Shown here: positions 14,052 to 17,411 of the stretch, in pieces
Layout: the number at the start of each line of letters is the position of its first letter
Position numbering within the stretch: the stretch's first letter is position 1
Source of the DNA: JAQGMO01 sp050954505
GTDB lineage: Bacteria; Pseudomonadota; Gammaproteobacteria; Burkholderiales; Burkholderiaceae_D
DNA length: 17,411 nucleotides
Direction of reading: 5' to 3'
NCBI GenBank assembly: GCA_050954505.1
Contig: JBPBPY010000227.1
Coordinates: forward strand, 1-17,411
Translations under genes and position numbers: made by a program
The notes under the pieces: generated by a model
The model's database searches: none
What the model saw: only the letters and a program-made list of their open reading frames with translations
Told to the model about the DNA's origin: nothing

Positions 14052-15217
14052 CAATGAATCTCCACGATGCGGCCAAAATCGCTGCCAAATTTTTGCTGGT
14101 ATTCCGCCATCTTCGCCATGCGCTCCACCACCCGGGTGCGGTCCTGCACTTCACCAGCCAGCTGGCCACAGGCGGCATCGATATCGTCGCCGCGCGTCTT
14201 GCGCACGGTAGTGACGATTCCGGCATCCATCAAAATTTTGGCGAAGGCCTTGATGCGCACATTATTGGAACGAAACAAACCCGATTCCGGGAATGGATTG
14301 AAGGGGATCAAATTGAATTTGCACGGTACCGGCGCAGTGCGGTCCTGGACCAGCGCGACCAATTCGCGGGCATTTTCGTCACTGTCATTGACGCCATCCA
14401 GCATGCAATATTCAAAGGTGACAAAGTCGCGCGGGGCAAATTCCAGATACCGTTTGCAGGCCGCCATCAATTCCTTGAGCGGATACTTCTTGTTCAACGG
14501 CACCAGTCCATCACGCAAGGCATCATTGGAAGCATGCAGCGAAACGGCCAGCGCCACGGCGCAATCCTGCGACAGCCGGTCGATGGCCGGCACCACACCG
14601 GAGGTCGACAAGGTGACACGCCGGCGCGACAAACCATATGCATTATCATCAAGCATCATCTTCAATGCCGTCACCGTCGGCTCGTAATTCAGCAATGGCT
14701 CACCCATTCCCATCATCACCACATTGGTGATCTGCCGCTCACCCTTGGGGCCGGGGGCAATGCCATGGGTCTTGCGCAAGGCAAATTCCGCCATCCATAG
14801 CTGGCCTATGATCTCGCCCACGCTCAAATTGCGGTTGAAGCCTTGCTTGCCGGTGGAACAAAAGCGGCAGTTCACGGCACAGCCTGCCTGGGTGGAAATG
14901 CACAGCGTGCCACGGTTTTCTTCCGGGATGAACACGGTTTCCACCGCATTGCCCTGGCCAACGTCGAGCAGCCACTTGCGGGTGCCGTCACTGGAGGTAT
15001 GGTCGCTGATGACGGCCGGCGCGGCAATCATCGCACGCGTGGCCAGCTTGTCCCGCAAGGACTTGGCAAGGTCGCTCATGGCGCCGAAATCGCTGGCACC
15101 GTATTGATGTATCCAGCGCTGCAGCTGCTTGGCACGAAACGGCTTCTCACCCAGCGTGGCGCAATAGGCGACCAGCTGTCCGGGATCGAAATCCAGCAGA
15201 TTGATGAGTTGCGTCAT
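14051..15217 (-). CDS. rlmN: RlmN, dual-specificity 23S rRNA/tRNA adenine-C2 methyltransferase
   Basis: RlmN is a radical-SAM enzyme that methylates A2503 of 23S rRNA and A37 of some tRNAs. The 388 residues contain the radical SAM motif CxxxCxxC (Cys-113, Cys-117, Cys-120, in GCAVNCRFCS) and the SAM-binding MMGMGEPLLNY (168-178). The two catalytic cysteines appear as Cys-106 (7 residues before the cluster, as in E. coli) and Cys-350 in DIDAACG. The ATG at 15217 (MTQLINLLDFDPGQL) has GGAAG about 6 bases upstream. The frame is open further upstream, but that part is Arg-rich and not protein-like. A 324-base gap separates it from ndk, and pilW follows with a one-base overlap. Confidence 0.97.
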   Translation of the reverse strand: MTQLINLLDFDPGQLVAYCATLGEKPFRAKQLQRWIHQYGASDFGAMSDLAKSLRDKLATRAMIAAPAVISDHTSSDGTRKWLLDVGQGNAVETVFIPEENRGTLCISTQAGCAVNCRFCSTGKQGFNRNLSVGEIIGQLWMAEFALRKTHGIAPGPKGERQITNVVMMGMGEPLLNYEPTVTALKMMLDDNAYGLSRRRVTLSTSGVVPAIDRLSQDCAVALAVSLHASNDALRDGLVPLNKKYPLKELMAACKRYLEFAPRDFVTFEYCMLDGVNDSDENARELVALVQDRTAPVPCKFNLIPFNPFPESGLFRSNNVRIKAFAKILMDAGIVTTVRKTRGDDIDAACGQLAGEVQDRTRVVERMAKMAEYQQKFGSDFGRIVEIH

Positions 15218-15541
15218 AGAAAACTTCCAAAGAATCTCGATTATCGAATTCGGAACGTGCCGGCAGCGGCATTTCCATTCCAGGCCCGTTCTGCCGGCCT
15301 TCAATGCTGGAACACGGCGCCGGAAAAACCGCCGCCCGTGAGACGCATCATAGCGGAATTCCGGGCGGAATCCGCTTTCGGCATGGCAGCGGTGTCGCCG
15401 CCATGTGCCTTCTTGAAAGGCCGCCCATCGACAAACGCTTCTTGTCAGGCACCGGCAATCAACCAATGGTGATTGAACACTGCGTGTCGGCCGCCGCGAA
15501 CTGGCCACAACTTCCTGGCCACGGCGCGACGGCCGCCATCA
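15218..15541. other. 324-base gap between ndk and rlmN
   Basis: No gene is visible. The gap holds a stem-forming repeat at 15353-15375 (minus strand GCGGATTCC-GCCC-GGAATTCCGC, 9 bp with one bulged T). A TATGAT -10-like hexamer abuts it at 15352 to 15347 but has no good -35. An imperfect GC hairpin lies at 15313-15340, and an 8-base direct repeat CTGGCCAC at 15501-15508 and 15515-15522. It may carry a secondary promoter for rlmN and downstream genes. Confidence 0.5.
15353..15375 (-). promoter_or_regulatory. Inverted repeat abutting a possible -10 box upstream of rlmN
   Basis: On the minus strand GCGGATTCC and GGAATTCCGC pair as a 9-bp stem with one bulge and the loop GCCC. TATGAT follows directly (15352 to 15347). 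The arrangement suits either an operator next to a promoter or an RNA hairpin after ndk. No -35 is recognisable, so the promoter reading is weak. Confidence 0.3.
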
Positions 15542-15967
15542 TCAACGCGAATAAACGTTCAGCGCCGGGAAATAGTAAGCGATTTCAACCTGCGCTGTTT
15601 CAACGGCGTCCGAACCATGGACGGCATTGGCATCGATCGAATCAGCGAAGTCGGCACGGATGGTGCCCTTTTCCGCTTTTTTCGGATCGGTTGCGCCCAT
15701 CAGGTCGCGGTGTTTCAGAATCGCGTTTTCGCCTTCCAGCACCTGGATCACGACAGGACCGGAGATCATGAAATCGACCAGGTCCTTGAAGAAAGGACGC
15801 GCACTGTGCACGGCATAGAAGCCTTCTGCATCGGCACGCGAGAGTTGAACCATGCGCGATGCAACGATCTTCAGGCCAGCGTTTTCAAAACGGCTGTAAA
15901 TCTGGCCGATGACGTTTTTAGCAACGGCGTCGGGCTTAATGATCGACAGGGTGCGTTCGATTGCCAT
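15542..15967 (-). CDS. ndk: Nucleoside diphosphate kinase
   Basis: Ndk transfers the gamma-phosphate between nucleoside triphosphates and diphosphates through a phosphohistidine. The 141-residue length is standard for bacteria. The sequence begins MAIERTLSIIKPDAVAKNVI, keeps the phosphate-binding Lys-11 and the FFKDLVDFMISGPVV region, and has the active-site His-117 in NAVHGSDAVE. The ATG at 15967 has GGAG 8 bases upstream. The frame is open upstream through the leader hairpin, but that part is not protein-like. It heads the minus-strand gene series and is divergent from the YccA-like gene. A candidate promoter with a palindrome in its spacer lies directly upstream. Confidence 0.98.
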   Translation of the reverse strand: MAIERTLSIIKPDAVAKNVIGQIYSRFENAGLKIVASRMVQLSRADAEGFYAVHSARPFFKDLVDFMISGPVVIQVLEGENAILKHRDLMGATDPKKAEKGTIRADFADSIDANAVHGSDAVETAQVEIAYYFPALNVYSR

Positions 15968-15986
15968 CTGTAATACTCCAATATGT

Positions 15987-16016
15987 TTTGTATGCAAAGG
16001 TTTGCAACAGGTTAAA
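15987..16016 (-). promoter_or_regulatory. Candidate ndk promoter with a palindrome in its spacer
   Basis: On the minus strand TTTAAC (16016 to 16011) and TACAAA (15992 to 15987) are spaced by 18 bases, each matching four of six consensus bases. The spacer contains TGCAAA-CC-TTTGCA (16006 to 15993), a perfect 6-base inverted repeat and a plausible repressor site. The implied leader to ndk is about 15 bases. Confidence 0.35.
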
Positions 16017-16052
16017 AAAACGAAACTGCGGCGCCACCCGATGGGCGGCGCC
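16014..16052 (-). terminator. Hairpin plus T7 tract upstream of ndk
   Basis: The minus strand reads GGCGCCGCCC-ATC-GGGTGGCGCC, a 10-bp stem with one G-U wobble and a 3-base loop. GCAGTTTCG follows, then seven T (16020 to 16014). The 9-base gap between stem and T-tract is longer than in a typical terminator. It could end a short transcript started at 16242-16250 or act as an attenuator for ndk. Confidence 0.4.
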
Positions 16053-16241
16053 ATTCTCTGGATGCCGCGAGCATGTGCCCGGCAATTGCCCGCAGAGGCG
16101 AAGCAGGCATCGCGCACATCACGGCATTTGGACACCGGCGCGCGTGGCGAGGGTCACGCGGCCAGAATGCATTGCGGCTTGGCGGCGTTTTTATAAATGT
16201 TTTTATAAATTATTCGCCATAAATTATCCATCCAACCTTTG

Positions 16242-16250
16242 ATTTTAGCA
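16242..16250 (-). promoter_or_regulatory. Extended -10 promoter candidate far upstream of ndk
   Basis: The minus strand carries TGC-TAAAAT, an extended -10 element (TGn plus a hexamer with one mismatch). I see no good -35. A transcript from here would run about 220 bases to the hairpin at 16014-16052, and about 270 bases to ndk. Confidence 0.35.
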
Positions 16251-16353
16251 TGAACCGCCTCATCTACTGCATTGCAGAAACGGCAAGTGGCGTGCGCTGA
16301 TGCCAACGCCCGCACTGGCGCCATTAACATTGCTGGCGTTGACGTTCGGACAT

Positions 16354-16361
16354 GCTATGCT
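16354..16361 (+). promoter_or_regulatory. Extended -10 promoter candidate for the YccA-like gene
   Basis: TG-C-TATGCT at 16353-16361 is an extended -10 element. The best -35 at suitable spacing (CTGGCG at 16333-16338, 17-base spacer) matches only half the consensus. It would give a leader of about 23 bases containing the GGAGGT ribosome site. Confidence 0.35.
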
Positions 16362-16390
16362 TTTTCTCATTCATTCACATCGGAGGTAAC

Positions 16391-17098
16391 ATGAATCAAA
16401 ATCTGGAGGGCCCGCAAGTCTGGGGCACGACATCTTCCATTGCGGGTTCGCTGGCGGTACGCAATCGCGTGCTGCGCAATACCTATTGGCTGCTTGCGCT
16501 GTCGATGATTCCAACCGTCCTCGGCGCCTGGCTCGGGGTGCAGTTCAAGTTCGCCCTGTTCCCGGCCAATCCAATGATCGGCTTCATTGCTTTCATGGCG
16601 ATTGCCTTCGGCTTCTTCTACGCCATTGAAAAGACCAAGGAATCCGCTGCCGGCGTCGGCTTCCTGCTGGGCTTCACGTTCTTCATGGGGTTGATGCTGT
16701 CGCGCCTGATCGGCAATGTGCTGGGCTATTCGAACGGCGCCTCGCTGATCACCATGGCCTTTGGCGGCACGGCGATTGTCTTCGGCACCATGGCGACGGT
16801 GGCAACGGTATCCAAACGCGACTTCTCGGGCATGGGCAAGTGGCTGTTTGCCGGCTTGCTGGTGATCATTGCGGCATCGGTCGCCAACATCTTCCTGCAA
16901 TTGCCGGCGCTGTATCTTGCCGTCTCGGTGCTGGCCATCGGTATCTTCTCGGCCTTCATCCTGGTCGACCTGCAGCGTGTCATCAACGGCGGCGAGACCA
17001 ATTACATCTCGGCCACGCTGAGCATTTACCTGAGCGTATATAACGTTTTTGCGAACCTGTTGTCGCTGCTTGGCATCTTCGGCGGCAGCCGCGATTAA
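16391..17098 (+). CDS. yccA: Bax inhibitor-1/YccA family membrane protein
   Basis: This is a seven-helix membrane protein of the BI-1 (TMBIM/YccA) family. In E. coli YccA is a substrate and inhibitor of FtsH; other members act as pH-sensitive calcium leak channels. The 235 residues show hydrophobic segments near 31-50, 60-79, 88-107, 118-140, 150-169, 172-194 and 207-230. The family hallmark lies around the sixth to seventh helix (LVDLQRVINGGETNYISATL, 191-210). The ATG at 16391 has an excellent GGAGGT 5 bases upstream; an in-frame ATG at 16352 would read through that site. It stands alone on the plus strand, divergent from ndk and convergent with rlmD. The exact subfamily name (yccA against ybhL) is uncertain. 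Confidence 0.9.
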   Translation: MNQNLEGPQVWGTTSSIAGSLAVRNRVLRNTYWLLALSMIPTVLGAWLGVQFKFALFPANPMIGFIAFMAIAFGFFYAIEKTKESAAGVGFLLGFTFFMGLMLSRLIGNVLGYSNGASLITMAFGGTAIVFGTMATVATVSKRDFSGMGKWLFAGLLVIIAASVANIFLQLPALYLAVSVLAIGIFSAFILVDLQRVINGGETNYISATLSIYLSVYNVFANLLSLLGIFGGSRD

Positions 17099-17140
17099 GA
17101 CAGGGCCGCATCTGGCTGGTCCGGTATTGCGGTAGTACAG

Positions 17141-17185
17141 AAGCCGGCTGTGGACTGTGTAGACAGCCCACAGCCGGCTTTTTTT
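17141..17185 (+). terminator. Strong intrinsic terminator of the YccA-like gene
   Basis: A perfect 13-bp stem (AAGCCGGCTGTGG at 17141-17153 with CCACAGCCGGCTT at 17168-17180) is extended by a further 4-bp stem, CTGT-GTAG-ACAG (17155-17166), across one mismatch. It is followed at once by seven T (17179-17185). The T run is on the plus strand. On the minus strand only CTTCTG follows the stem, so it would end rlmD transcripts less well. The T run abuts the rlmD stop codon. Confidence 0.93.
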
Positions 17186-17411
17186 CATCCATCGATGCGC
17201 TCGAAAATCGCAATCGACTCCACATGGGCTGTATGGGGGAACATGTTGACGACGCCCGCATCACGCAGCACATAGCCGGCCTGGTGAACCAGCACACCGG
17301 CATCGCGCGCCAGTGTCGAAGGACTGCAGGAGACGTACACAATGCGCCGTGGCCGCATGTCGGGGTCCCATTGCTTGAGGGCGGCCAGGGCCTCGCAGAT
17401 TGCCACGGCAC
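17185..17411 (-). CDS. rlmD: RlmD (RumA), 23S rRNA m5U1939 methyltransferase (C-terminal end, cut by window edge)
   Basis: RlmD methylates U1939 of 23S rRNA using SAM. Only the last 74 codons are visible. They carry the catalytic-cysteine motif of the TrmA/RumA family (VYVSCSPSTLARDAG, with the nucleophilic Cys in VSCSP) and the terminal signature NMFPHTAHVESIAIFER with its conserved catalytic-base Glu. The preceding GAVAICEAL fits the end of the family's DPPR-GA segment. The TGA at 17187 to 17185 overlaps the T run of the facing terminator, so this gene and the YccA-like gene converge with almost no space. Family membership is clear; RlmD rather than a close paralogue such as RlmC is a likelihood. 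Confidence 0.87.
   Translation of the reverse strand, partial: AVAICEALAALKQWDPDMRPRRIVYVSCSPSTLARDAGVLVHQAGYVLRDAGVVNMFPHTAHVESIAIFERIDG

Larger units (their letters stand above)
15968..16390. other. 423-base divergent intergenic region between ndk and the YccA-like gene
   Basis: No protein gene is visible. On the ndk side it holds a candidate promoter (15987-16016), a 10-bp hairpin with a T7 tract (16014-16052) and, further away, an extended -10 element (16242-16250). On the other side lies an extended -10 promoter for the plus-strand gene (16356-16361). A roughly 40-base AT-rich stretch (about 16190-16236) stands out from the GC-rich surroundings. See findings for a possible leader RNA or small RNA. 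Confidence 0.6.

Noticed and set aside
15218..15508. In-frame upstream extension of rlmN by 97 codons
   Set aside because: The extension is Arg-rich and not protein-like. The family N-terminus and a ribosome site fit the ATG at 15217.
15968..16135. In-frame upstream extension of ndk by 56 codons
   Set aside because: The frame is open, but the region contains the leader hairpin and promoter-like elements. The Ndk family begins at MAIERTLSIIKPDA, which has its own good ribosome site.
16014..16250. 6S RNA gene (ssrS) upstream of ndk
   Set aside because: The length is similar and the ends pair, but I could not match the conserved 6S sequence elements or the usual gene neighbour. Kept only as an unnamed candidate RNA.
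1..17411. Mobile elements, phage genes, toxin-antitoxin or defence systems
   Set aside because: No transposase, integrase, terminal repeats, restriction or other defence domains are seen on either strand. All recognisable genes are conserved core genes in a known order.

Overview
The window is a stretch of core bacterial chromosome, about 58-62% GC by eye, packed with housekeeping genes. The order ndk, rlmN, pilW, rodZ, ispG, hisS, yfgM, bamB, der, hfq, hflX, hflK, hflC, hisZ is the conserved arrangement known from Betaproteobacteria, especially Burkholderiales. The flavour of the proteins (78-residue Hfq, separate HisZ, short HisS and Der) suggests the family Oxalobacteraceae. The family is an inference from remembered gene order and protein character, not from a search.

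Layout, in transcription order on the minus strand. (1) 15967 down to 5521: ndk (nucleotide balance), rlmN (23S rRNA/tRNA methylation), pilW (type IV pilus pilotin), rodZ (cell shape), ispG (isoprenoid synthesis), hisS (histidyl-tRNA synthetase), yfgM (Sec-associated), bamB (outer-membrane assembly) and der (ribosome assembly GTPase). Most junctions are tight. Two starts overlap the previous stop (rlmN/pilW by 1 base, pilW/rodZ by 8). ispG and der begin 8 and 6 bases after their upstream genes. (2) A 611-base gene-free block (4910-5520) holds a probable terminator and several inverted repeats. (3) 4909 down to 1135: hfq, hflX, hflK and hflC, the classic hfq-hfl cluster, with hflK and hflC overlapping by one base. 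(4) A 421-base gap, then hisZ (regulatory subunit of ATP phosphoribosyltransferase), cut by the left edge. On the right, divergent from ndk, a Bax-inhibitor-1/YccA-type membrane protein lies on the plus strand. It ends at a very strong terminator facing the 3' end of rlmD, which is cut by the right edge.

Functional threads: RNA and ribosome biology (Hfq, HflX, Der, RlmN, RlmD, HisS), envelope biogenesis (BamB, YfgM, RodZ, PilW, IspG), and the FtsH protease network (HflK, HflC and the YccA-like protein). Both HisS and its non-aminoacylating relative HisZ are present.

I found no mobile element, CRISPR array, tRNA or rRNA, and no defence-like or otherwise novel multi-gene system. The points worth a second look are local: a histidine-rich tail on HisS, a 24-base-repeat-encoded tail on IspG, a long N-terminal region on BamB, simple-sequence repeats in rodZ and before bamB, competing hairpins and an A-rich motif in the hfq leader, and a possible leader RNA or small RNA upstream of ndk.
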